A stretch of 44,483 nucleotides of DNA from Candidatus Binataceae bacterium (GTDB lineage Bacteria > Desulfobacterota > Binatia > Binatales > Binataceae), in assembly GCA_035508495.1 (NCBI GenBank), contig DATJMX010000022.1, positions 108,139 to 152,621 of the forward strand, given 5' to 3'. The translations under genes were made by a program, and so were the position numbers. Below are positions 25,452 through 32,861 of the stretch, one piece after another (the stretch's first letter is position 1; each line of letters begins with the position of its first letter). The notes under the pieces are model-generated. The model was given only the letters and a program-made list of their open reading frames with translations. It was not told where the DNA came from and searched no databases.

Positions 25452-26198
25452 TCATCGAGAAAAAAAGCCAGCCAGCGATTTCTCGAGTGTTTGCGACGAG
25501 ATTTCTTCGACGGCGTTGGGTTTTAGATCTCCGAGATCGAAGGGCCCGTAGCCGACTCGAATCAGACGCGTGACGCGGAGGCCGATGTGCTCGAGCAGTC
25601 GTTTGATCTCGCGATTCTTGCCTTCGTGCAGTGTCATCGATAGCCAGCAGTTTGTGCCTTGCCGGCGATCTATCGTGATTCGCGCGGGACGGTAGCTGAT
25701 GCCATCGATGACGATGCCTTTGGTGATGCGCGTGAGCGCGGCTTCACTCACGACGCCGTGCGCTCGGACCCTGTAGCTGCGTGCAAGACCCTGCGCGGGA
25801 TGCTCCAGGTAGCGTGCGAGGCCGCCGTCATTGGTCAGCAGCAAAAGCCCTTCGGTGTTGAGATCGAGGCGGCCGACAGACACCACGCGCGGGATTGATT
25901 TCGGCAGCGCGGCGAACACCGTTGGACGGCCCTCGGGATCGCGCGCGGTTGTCACCAGTCCGGCGGGCTTATGATAGCGCCAGAGCCTGGTCGGCTCTTT
26001 CGCGGCTATCACTTTACCGTCGAGTGCTAGTTCGTCATCGGCGTCAACCATCGTTGCGGGATTTGCGACCACGACACCGTTGAGCATGACTCGTCCGGCA
26101 GCAAGCATTCGCTCGCAATCGCGACGCGAGGCGACCCCGGCTCGTGCAAGAAATTTTGCGATTCGTTCCTTGTCCAACCGATACACGCAGCCGCTCAT
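25452..26198 (-). CDS. RsuA/RluB/RluE family pseudouridine synthase
   Basis: 248 residues from the ATG at 26196-26198 (MSGCVYRLDKERIAKFLARAGVASRRDCE); the longer frame to 26423 overlaps the small Cys-motif gene and is Arg-rich noise. S4 RNA-binding domain at about 10-60, then the synthase domain with catalytic Asp112 in the GRLDLNTEGLLLL motif and the later LHEGKNREIKRLL. It isomerises a uridine in rRNA; RluB-like is the most likely type but RsuA or RluE cannot be excluded. No strong ribosome site. Confidence 0.92.
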   Translation of the reverse strand: MSGCVYRLDKERIAKFLARAGVASRRDCERMLAAGRVMLNGVVVANPATMVDADDELALDGKVIAAKEPTRLWRYHKPAGLVTTARDPEGRPTVFAALPKSIPRVVSVGRLDLNTEGLLLLTNDGGLARYLEHPAQGLARSYRVRAHGVVSEAALTRITKGIVIDGISYRPARITIDRRQGTNCWLSMTLHEGKNREIKRLLEHIGLRVTRLIRVGYGPFDLGDLKPNAVEEISSQTLEKSLAGFFSR

Positions 26199-26266
26199 TG
26201 GCCGCGAGCGACCTGGCGCAGCTACAGTAACGGAGAACGCGCTGACGAATCGACGGGGAAGCGCGC

Positions 26267-26488
26267 TTACAATCGGTAATGACCGTGCGGAGGTCCCGCT
26301 TCGTGCGCGTCGTTGAGCGCCATCGCGATCGCGTCCATCTCGGTTTCGCCGAAGTCCTCGAAGAGGAACTCCTCGACACCGCCATGGAGTTCGCATCGTT
26401 CGTAGAGGTCGCAGCGCCAGCAATCGGGAGCGAGCTGGCGCGTGCGCAGGATGAAAACTTCGCCTCCAACCACTTCCACGCGTTCCAT
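26267..26488 (-). CDS. Small conserved-looking Cys-motif protein
   Basis: 73 residues from the ATG at 26488, behind a strong GGAGG; an earlier GTG in frame (26497) lies inside that site. It contains Cys23-x-x-Cys26 and Cys32 (CWRCDLYERC), then acidic segments (EEFLFEDFGETEMDA). The three Cys and the nearby His34 could bind zinc or an iron-sulfur centre. I do not recognise the family. It sits 68 bases ahead of the pseudouridine synthase gene on the same strand and may be co-transcribed. Confidence 0.6.
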   Translation of the reverse strand: MERVEVVGGEVFILRTRQLAPDCWRCDLYERCELHGGVEEFLFEDFGETEMDAIAMALNDAHEAGPPHGHYRL

Positions 26489-26860
26489 CGAAGCCACCTC
26501 CAGAAATCGGAATGGCTGGACGGGGCCCTAGGTATTAGAGTTGTAGCACATTTGCGACAACATGCGCTAATCCGCGGTTCCGGCTAGACCAGCACAACGG
26601 GCGAATTCTTCAATATGGGATCGAGAAGCCGGGGCGAATCAATTTCATTTGCATCGATTTAGCCAGAGATGCACCCCATTTCAACAATTTGTATGCGCCT
26701 GAATGGCTGAATGTCTAATAGATTTAGTTGCAAAGCCGAAGAGAGCGAGATCGTAGAAAAGTATAGAGGAGCTTAAAATCCAAGTTAGTCCATATACGCT
26801 TGAGATTTTAAATTAAAGCTCTTATTTACTTGATCGCGCACAAGCTATGAACTAATTGTC

Positions 26861-26876
26861 AACTCAAATTTGAGTT
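26861..26876. promoter_or_regulatory. Perfect 16-base palindrome in the AT-rich region
   Basis: AACTCAAATTTGAGTT is perfectly self-complementary over 16 bases, followed by a short T-run (CTTTTT at 26881-26886). It has no spacer and suits a dimeric DNA-binding protein. It lies about 280 bases before the beta-helix gene. No regulator is adjacent. Confidence 0.45.
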
Positions 26877-27109
26877 TGCGCTTTTTAGCCACGATTTGAC
26901 CGCTCGGCGCGATCTACGCTGAAAGGATGCTGCATAGTGGCGTTACGTCTTCGGACCGGCCGGCTTTTGCCAGCGCCATCCAGAATCAGTTCCGCGATTC
27001 GCTGCGCGGTCATCCGGGCAGGAACGTATTTTGCGCATCACGGGCGCGGGCGAGGCCCGCCAGCAAAAGCGGGTCAAAGTGATTTTAGACTTGCACTATC
27101 TGTTCGTTT

Positions 27110-27150
27110 CGAAAGGAGGTGCCGGGGAGTCGTCTCCGGCATGGGAGGAG
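27110..27150 (+). promoter_or_regulatory. Two Shine-Dalgarno sites flanking a hairpin in the beta-helix gene leader
   Basis: A full-length site (AAAGGAGGTG, 27111-27120) is followed by an inverted repeat (TGCCGG-GGAG, loop TCGT, CTC-CGGCA, about 27119-27141), then GGGAGGAG (27143-27150) five bases before the ATG at 27156. An in-frame ATG at 27141 lies at the 3' edge of the hairpin. The second site decides the start chosen for the gene; the first may act as a stand-by site or belong to the alternative start. Confidence 0.5.
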
Positions 27151-27155
27151 TCAAG

Positions 27156-28247
27156 ATGTCGTTCACTTTCAGTCAATCACTAGCAGTCAAGTTATCGGCA
27201 ATCGTAGCCGGCGGCGCGGCCGCCCTGCTTTTCGCGGGAAACGCAAGCGCGGCACCCTGCCTCGTTCCTGCGAGCTACACAACCATACAGGACGCAATTA
27301 ACGACGCCACCTGCGCCGTCATCAACGTGTCGGCTGGGGCCTACAACGAGAATCTTTCGATCACGCGCTCGTTGGTCCTGAATGGCGCCAACGTCGGGGT
27401 TAATCCCAATTCGAGCAGCCGGGGCAGTGAGTCGACGATTACCGGCGATCCGGCGGTGACCATCAAGGGCCCCAACGTGTTCGTGGACGGTTTTACGATC
27501 AGCGATCCGAGCGGAAGCGCGTCGATCGGCGTCGACGTCAAGTCCACTGCCAGTGGCGCCGTCATCCGGAATAACATTTTCACCAATATCGTTGGTTCAT
27601 CGACCGCGCAGGCGCTCTACCTCGAGGAAGGGCCGGATGGCGTGGTCGTAACCCAGAACCTGATAGAGGACGTATCGAGCCCTTCTTCGGCAAAGGGAGT
27701 ATTTCTCGGCGACACCGCGTCGGCCGATCCGAGTATCGCCGTGATGATCAACGACAATGTGATAACCAACATCCAGAGCACCAATAAAGGTGCCTACGGT
27801 GTTGCAGTCGACACGGGAAATGGTCACGTGCCGAACGCCTACATGGTCATTGAGGACAATACGATAAATAACCTCACTGGCGGCGGATGGGTCCATGCAA
27901 TTGGCCTCGAAGCTGACACGCCGGAAGCAATAGTGAGTGGAAACTCAATTCGAAATCTCAATGGACCTGGCAGTGATACGGTCGGCGTATGGCTCGAGAG
28001 TGAAAATGTATCGTTCGCGACGGTGGCGGTGAATAATAATAGCTTCAACTTTACGAAGGCGTCGAAAGTCTTCGGCGTTGCCGTCGATCCTGCGCTGAGT
28101 GGCGGCACGGTCGACGGCAAGTGCAACTACTGGGGCAGCGTCACAGGACCGAGCGGCGCGGGGCACGGACTCGGCGCAGCCGTGAGTCCGATGGTGGCAT
28201 TCGTACCGTGGCAGCTATCACCGGTTTTAAGCGCGTTTTGCCAGTAA
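27156..28247 (+). CDS. Secreted right-handed beta-helix repeat protein
   Basis: 363 residues from the ATG at 27156. Signal peptide with basic Lys, Ala/Gly-rich core and AxA cleavage near NASA-AP (about residue 29). The body begins with a Pectate-lyase-like opening (SYTTIQDAINDA) and then coils of NNxF/NxI repeats (VIRNNIFTNI, VVTQNLIEDV, IEDNTINNL, VNNNSF). It ends with CNYWGSVTGPSG, a motif seen in many NosD-like beta-helix proteins. No catalytic residues of a known lyase can be assigned. It is likely a carbohydrate-binding, adhesive or surface protein; the substrate is unknown. Confidence 0.85.
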   Translation: MSFTFSQSLAVKLSAIVAGGAAALLFAGNASAAPCLVPASYTTIQDAINDATCAVINVSAGAYNENLSITRSLVLNGANVGVNPNSSSRGSESTITGDPAVTIKGPNVFVDGFTISDPSGSASIGVDVKSTASGAVIRNNIFTNIVGSSTAQALYLEEGPDGVVVTQNLIEDVSSPSSAKGVFLGDTASADPSIAVMINDNVITNIQSTNKGAYGVAVDTGNGHVPNAYMVIEDNTINNLTGGGWVHAIGLEADTPEAIVSGNSIRNLNGPGSDTVGVWLESENVSFATVAVNNNSFNFTKASKVFGVAVDPALSGGTVDGKCNYWGSVTGPSGAGHGLGAAVSPMVAFVPWQLSPVLSAFCQ

Positions 28248-28262
28248 TCTAGTATTAAACTC

Positions 28263-28299
28263 GTCACCTTCCGCGAGCTACAATCTCGCGGAAGGTGAC
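28263..28299. terminator. Strong hairpin after the beta-helix gene
   Basis: A perfect 15-base-pair stem (28263-28277 with 28285-28299) and seven-base loop, starting 15 bases after the stop codon. No T-run follows directly, so it may be a Rho-assisted terminator or an mRNA 3' stabiliser rather than a classical intrinsic terminator. Confidence 0.6.
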
Positions 28300-28440
28300 A
28301 CCTGCCATCGCTTAATAAAATATATTTCATGAATTGCGATTAAATTTCGCACTTCCTGCTTGATTTGTCATTTCTGGATTTGATATATCCGAACCCCGTT
28401 TTGGGAGTATTCTTTGCTGGATTGATATCCAGTTTCTTCG

Positions 28441-28597
28441 CCTGAGGACCGCTTCACTTCGTCTGGTCTGACTCCCGGCAATCACGGCGGTAAATCGCGC
28501 AACCAGCGGAAGGCTGCGAGAACCGAGACCGCTTCAATTTTCTGAACGCGCACTTTTCAGCGCATGCGCGGAAGTGTGCCCTACTTAGGGGAGAACG
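28441..28597 (+). promoter_or_regulatory. Structured leader before the lysozyme-like gene
   Basis: The 350-base gap 28248-28597 has no gene. After an AT-rich part, this segment has outer complementary bases GGTCT/AGACC (near 28465 and 28526), a Gly/Cys-codon-free GC-rich core, a direct repeat of ACCGCTTCA with about 80 bases spacing (28448 and 28528), and an imperfect hairpin at 28548-28579 centred on GCGCATGCGC. A GGGGAG ribosome site follows. This arrangement suggests an RNA regulatory element; I could not match it to a known riboswitch class. Confidence 0.4.
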
Positions 28598-29683
28598 ATG
28601 ACCAAGGTCTCGGTTAGTGGGCGCATTGGACTGTTCATCTTCTTGACTCTAACTCTGATTACGCTTGCGAGTGCAACTCGCCAAGCGGCTGCGTCGACCA
28701 TCGCAATAACATCACCCGCCAACGGTTCCACCGTCAGCGGCGTCGTGCCAGTGATCGCCGGCGTCGGATCGGGAGTCTGGTGGGCGAAGCTCTATGTTGA
28801 CGGAAATGGTATCGCGGTCTCTCCGCCGTATACTTTCAGTTGGCATTCGGCTGGCGTCGCAGACGGTACTCACACCTTGGAGGTCGCCGCATTTGCAAGA
28901 GGCGGCACGACTCCGATAGCTACTTCGACGATCGAAGTGGTAGTAGCAAATCATACTACGAGCAGCGGCGCTGTTCATTTCAGTACTCTTGTGGCGCACT
29001 CGGCCCTTCCATCGGAGTCGCAATGTGCGGCGCTGATCGCTTCAACTCCGGAAACGATACCGAGTAACGCTCCCTACAACAGTGCGAGCGCAATACCACC
29101 CGCATCCCAACTTGTGCAGGTGCACACCGCACCGGTATATGACAGCACTATCGTGCCTGCCTCGGATTTTACATTAGTGGATGGACACTATTCGGGTTCG
29201 ACCGACATGATAATCAGATGGGCCGCTTGCAAATGGGGCGTCGACGAGGATATCGCGCGCGCCCAGGCTTGGACAGAGAGCGGATGGCGTCAGACCGATC
29301 TTGGCGACTGGCGAACGTCGCTTCAGTATTGCGAGCGCGGCATCTGGGATGGATGGAATGGGTCTGGATGCTACCAGAGCTACGGCATCTTTCAGGTGAA
29401 GCTGGATTCATTCAACGCATACCCTGAGGCGATAAACAGCACGGCGTTCAACGCCGATTTTCGCATGGCTTATCAGCGCGCATGTATGAACGGCGATATC
29501 AGTTATCTTGCTAACGACACTCCGACTTCAGGCTATCCAGTTTACAAGCAGGGCAGCGCTCAGCAGATGCTGTGGGGATGTATCGGCGACTGGTACAGCG
29601 GCAACTGGTACGATAGCGGCGCGCTTAGCTATATATCGCAGGTCGAGCAGTACTATTCGAGTAAGCCGTGGCTGGAGCAATAG
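28598..29683 (+). CDS. Secreted Ig-like plus lysozyme/lytic-transglycosylase-like protein
   Basis: 361 residues. Signal peptide (hydrophobic core about 10-25, AAA cleavage near 30-32), then an Ig-like domain (about 34-118) opening with IAITSPANGSTVSG, as in Big-type modules, a linker, and from about 200 a lysozyme-like domain: ARAQAWTESGW with probable catalytic Glu227, then SYGIFQVK at 261-268, the ES/SYGxxQ signature of the SLT fold. It should bind and cleave peptidoglycan outside the cytoplasm or in the periplasm. The fold assignment rests on short motifs only. GGGGAG site before the ATG. Confidence 0.75.
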   Translation: MTKVSVSGRIGLFIFLTLTLITLASATRQAAASTIAITSPANGSTVSGVVPVIAGVGSGVWWAKLYVDGNGIAVSPPYTFSWHSAGVADGTHTLEVAAFARGGTTPIATSTIEVVVANHTTSSGAVHFSTLVAHSALPSESQCAALIASTPETIPSNAPYNSASAIPPASQLVQVHTAPVYDSTIVPASDFTLVDGHYSGSTDMIIRWAACKWGVDEDIARAQAWTESGWRQTDLGDWRTSLQYCERGIWDGWNGSGCYQSYGIFQVKLDSFNAYPEAINSTAFNADFRMAYQRACMNGDISYLANDTPTSGYPVYKQGSAQQMLWGCIGDWYSGNWYDSGALSYISQVEQYYSSKPWLEQ

Positions 29684-29710
29684 TCACTCTGTCGCGCCAT
29701 GTTCATGGAG

Positions 29711-30262
29711 TCAGCTCACGAGCCTGATCCAGTCACGCAGGGCGGCTTCAGTGGTGTGGAATGCGATGTCTTCCCACAGAAGCTCGCCCGGCTCGAAGTA
29801 GCGAACCTCGATCGCTTCGGGTGACTTCCGCGGCGGATCGACACCGGGCGCGGCCAGGTAGACTGCGATTATCGGACTTGGATTTTTTGGGTCGGCGTAG
29901 ATGCCTAACAGATCATTGATCTGCACATGCATTCCGACTTCTTCGAGCGTCTCGCGCTCGGCGGCGATTGCCATCGTCTCACCCCAATCGACGTAGCCGC
30001 CCGGGAATGTCCACTTGCCGCGGCGCGGTTCGTTGCCGCGCCGCAGTAGCAGCGCACGGCCGTCATCGACAATGAGGCATCCTGCGACGAGCTTGGGTTG
30101 CGGGAAATGAACAAAGCCGCATTGCGTACAAGCCTTGAGCCGCTTGTTGTCGGGAAGCACAGTGCGGAATTCCATCGCGCTGCCGCATAGCGGACAGAAT
30201 TTAATGTTCTTGGGATACTTTCGTTGCAGGTTGTGATCCGCGTGAACTGGCTTCTCGTCCAT
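29711..30262 (-). CDS. Nudix hydrolase with N-terminal zinc ribbon
   Basis: 183 residues. Zinc ribbon Cys23, Cys26, Cys45, Cys48 (CPLCG ... CTQCG), followed by the Nudix fold with box G89-x5-E95-x7-R103-E104 ... E107-E108-x-G110, fully matching the GX5EX7REUXEEXGU pattern apart from Thr at one hydrophobic position. The NudC-like plan (zinc ribbon plus Nudix) suggests NAD- or nucleotide-sugar-like substrates; the known NudC motif is not complete, so the substrate is open. It is last in the long minus-strand operon, 17 bases after the double-VWA gene, with a GAGGA site. Confidence 0.93.
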   Translation of the reverse strand: MDEKPVHADHNLQRKYPKNIKFCPLCGSAMEFRTVLPDNKRLKACTQCGFVHFPQPKLVAGCLIVDDGRALLLRRGNEPRRGKWTFPGGYVDWGETMAIAAERETLEEVGMHVQINDLLGIYADPKNPSPIIAVYLAAPGVDPPRKSPEAIEVRYFEPGELLWEDIAFHTTEAALRDWIRLVS

Positions 30263-30279
30263 CGCATTCCTCGGTGCTG

Positions 30280-32859
30280 TTACGCAGTGAGTCGCCGCAC
30301 AAGAGCCTCGGTGATCAGCAAAACCATCGCAGCCAGAATCAGATAGAGGTTGAGCGATTCGCGGCGTTCAACGATTGGCCGCGAAGTCGCGATCTCTGAG
30401 ACCTCGGGATTCAAGCGCCCGCCAGTTGCCGACGCCAGACGCTCCAGCAATCCGAAGTTGGGCTCCGGCCGCGGCACTTCAGCATTGACTGCGGGGCTGA
30501 CTGTATATGCCAACGGCGGGAATTTCTGCCCGTTGCCGAATGGCGCATGTACCTGGAAGTAGTAATTGCCGGGCTGCGCCGCTTCGATCGATCCTGAAAG
30601 CTCACCGGGCACGTCTTCACTGAGCATCGTCTCGACTTTGCTGCCGTCGGGTCGAGTGATTATTGCATTTATTACATGGACGGCGCCCGCACCCTCGATG
30701 CCGCCGTAGTCAGTCAACTTAATATTGATTCGGCCGGCATTGTAGCCAAGCGCGACGTCGATCTTGGGCTCAGAAGTAGTTGTCTCCGGCGTCATCCAGG
30801 TTAGTAAGTGATCCCAGACCGGCTGGAATACGTTTGATTTAATCCATTGACCTGACCATCGCCCGCTCGCGTCGGTGGTCACGGCCAGCGCTTTGCCGGC
30901 GCCATACTTCCAGCTCGCGACGACCGGCTCGCGCGTTCCGCCGCGGTCGATGAACACGCTCAGGTCGGCGCGCGGCTTGAGATCGGTCGAGACGTAGCCG
31001 AGGAGTGCCGGCAACTGGCGTCCCGCGAGATCCTTAAGCAGCGGATCGGGAGCTACGGTGCGCGGCGCGAAGCTCTTCTCGACCATCGTGTTCTGGCCGC
31101 CGTGCGCACGAAAATCCTCGACGAAGATTTGCGGAAGGTTCTGCGGGCTGTCGGTCTGATAGTAAACGCCGCCGCCATACTTCGCGATCGCCTGGAGCAA
31201 TGCGACGTTGGCCTCGCGTCCGATCGCGATCGTGGAAATCGTCGCGCCCATCTCGTGATGCATCTGCGATACGAGGTCGTAGTACATATCCGGCGTGCCG
31301 CCGGTTTCGCCGTCGGTCAGGATTATAACGTGCATGTCCTGCGCACCGCTGTCGGCGAGATCGTGCGCAGCCTGGCGCAACGCGGGAATCATGTAGGTCT
31401 GGCCGGCCGCCTTGAGCTGCCCGATCATCTGATCGAAATAGCCACGGGTCTGCGAGAGCGGCGCGAGCGGCACCACCACGAACGGCTGCGTGTCGAAGCC
31501 GATAACACTGACCAGGTCGGAATCCTTGAGCGACTTGGTCACCGTCGCGGCGGCGGCTTTCGCATAGGTCAGCTTGTTGTTGCGGCCCATCGAGCCTGAT
31601 TTGTCGATGATGAGGACGAGCGCGCGTTTGCGCTCGCGATGCTGCGGCGGCTTCATCAGCACCGGCATCACATTCGCGAGCGGACTCGATTCGTAGCCGC
31701 CGAGACCGAAGCTCGAATCGCCACCTATCATCGCAAGCGAGCCGCCACGCTCGACGTACGCCGCCATCGCGTTCTGCGCGGCGGGCGCGATACGCTCGCT
31801 CGGTACATTGTTGATCAGGATCGCGTCGTAACCGCTGAGGCTGCCGTTCCATTGGCCCGAGGCCGTCACGACAACCGGATCGAGGCCCATCCGCTTCACG
31901 ACAGTTTCGAGATACTGCGCATCGCGAGCATTGTCGGTGAGAATCAAGACTTTGCGCTGCGCGCCGACGCCGACCCATCCCTTGAGCGTATCGTCTTCGA
32001 GGAACGGATCCTGCGCAGGATTGTCGGGCTTGAACGTCGCGCTGTACGCGACGAGACCGGTTGCGTCGCTGCGGACCGGGAAGTCGAAGCGCTGGTCCCC
32101 GGGCTGCAACGTCACTTTGCGCGAATCGATCTGCGCATCATCGCGATAGACGGTGATCGTTCCCGCGGCCGGCCCGTCGTTGAGATTCTGCATCGTGACG
32201 CCGAGCGCGAACGGCGCTGCCTTGCTGAGCGCGGATGGCAACGTGAGCTCGGTCATCGCGACGTTGGGTACCGCTCTGGCTCCCGGCGGCGTGAAGATGT
32301 CCAGGCGGATTCCGGCGGAAAGTAGAGGGTTCACTGCGCGGCCCGCGTCGCCGCGATTTTCCCAGCCATCAGTCACGAGCACTGCGGGACCGCCGCGCGC
32401 GTCGGGATCCGACGCAAGGCGAACGAGCGCGGTCTCGAGATCGGTGGCGGCGGGATCGCATTCGACGCAACGGTTGCCTGCGTCGAATGCGGTTTCGACC
32501 TCGCCAATAGTTCCCGAGGCTGTGCGCGTCGCGAAGGTGAGCGCGGGGTCGCCACTGCGGAGCCTGAGGTCGTCGCGCAGAAGCTTGGCTGTCCAGGTGC
32601 GCATCGCAGGCGTGATACTGCCGGACGCATCGACGACCGCGGGCCGCGCGGCGCCTTCGGTGCGCATCACCTTCTGCGGATTTGCGAGTGCGAGCACGAA
32701 GAGCGCGAGCACGATCGCGCGCATGATCGGTGCGACGATTCTGCGGAACTCGCCCGCGCAGATCAGCCCCCACAGCAGGACGAGCGCCGGAACCGCCAGC
32801 AGGTAGAGCGCATCGGGGCGCGCCAGCGTCAGGTCGTGCGGATTGAGCTCGGGGAACAC
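30280..32859 (-). CDS. Membrane protein with two VWA-type domains and a GATase1-like domain
   Basis: 859 residues from a GTG at 32857-32859. Two N-terminal membrane helices (about 17-36 and 43-60), a first VWA-like domain with an intact metal site Asp77-x-Ser79-x-Ser81, a beta domain, a class I glutamine amidotransferase-like Rossmann domain (about 303-400: KVLILTDN, GYDAILINNVPSE, GGSLAMIGGD), a second VWA domain with Asp419-x-Ser421-x-Ser423 (DKSGSM), a C-terminal beta domain and one final membrane helix (about 835-855). Known in MoxR/BatA operons; thought to work with the AAA ATPase. Stop-to-start spacing to the BatA-like gene is 2 bases, so translation is coupled. Confidence 0.9.
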   Translation of the reverse strand: MFPELNPHDLTLARPDALYLLAVPALVLLWGLICAGEFRRIVAPIMRAIVLALFVLALANPQKVMRTEGAARPAVVDASGSITPAMRTWTAKLLRDDLRLRSGDPALTFATRTASGTIGEVETAFDAGNRCVECDPAATDLETALVRLASDPDARGGPAVLVTDGWENRGDAGRAVNPLLSAGIRLDIFTPPGARAVPNVAMTELTLPSALSKAAPFALGVTMQNLNDGPAAGTITVYRDDAQIDSRKVTLQPGDQRFDFPVRSDATGLVAYSATFKPDNPAQDPFLEDDTLKGWVGVGAQRKVLILTDNARDAQYLETVVKRMGLDPVVVTASGQWNGSLSGYDAILINNVPSERIAPAAQNAMAAYVERGGSLAMIGGDSSFGLGGYESSPLANVMPVLMKPPQHRERKRALVLIIDKSGSMGRNNKLTYAKAAAATVTKSLKDSDLVSVIGFDTQPFVVVPLAPLSQTRGYFDQMIGQLKAAGQTYMIPALRQAAHDLADSGAQDMHVIILTDGETGGTPDMYYDLVSQMHHEMGATISTIAIGREANVALLQAIAKYGGGVYYQTDSPQNLPQIFVEDFRAHGGQNTMVEKSFAPRTVAPDPLLKDLAGRQLPALLGYVSTDLKPRADLSVFIDRGGTREPVVASWKYGAGKALAVTTDASGRWSGQWIKSNVFQPVWDHLLTWMTPETTTSEPKIDVALGYNAGRINIKLTDYGGIEGAGAVHVINAIITRPDGSKVETMLSEDVPGELSGSIEAAQPGNYYFQVHAPFGNGQKFPPLAYTVSPAVNAEVPRPEPNFGLLERLASATGGRLNPEVSEIATSRPIVERRESLNLYLILAAMVLLITEALVRRLTA

Positions 32860-32861
32860 GC

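Larger units (their letters stand above)
26489..27155. other. Non-coding region, partly AT-rich
   Basis: 667 bases with no convincing gene. The middle (about 26620-26880) is far richer in A and T than the rest of the window, an unusual patch that could be transferred DNA, a strong promoter zone or a nucleoid-protein target. The right part (26937-27155) returns to high GC and holds the leader of the beta-helix gene, with a distant imperfect inverted repeat (arms near 26957-26972 and 27057-27072). Confidence 0.6.

Noticed and set aside
26957..27072. Distant inverted repeat around CTTTTGC/GCAAAAG in the beta-helix leader
   Set aside because: Imperfect over 15 bases and 100 bases apart; close to chance.
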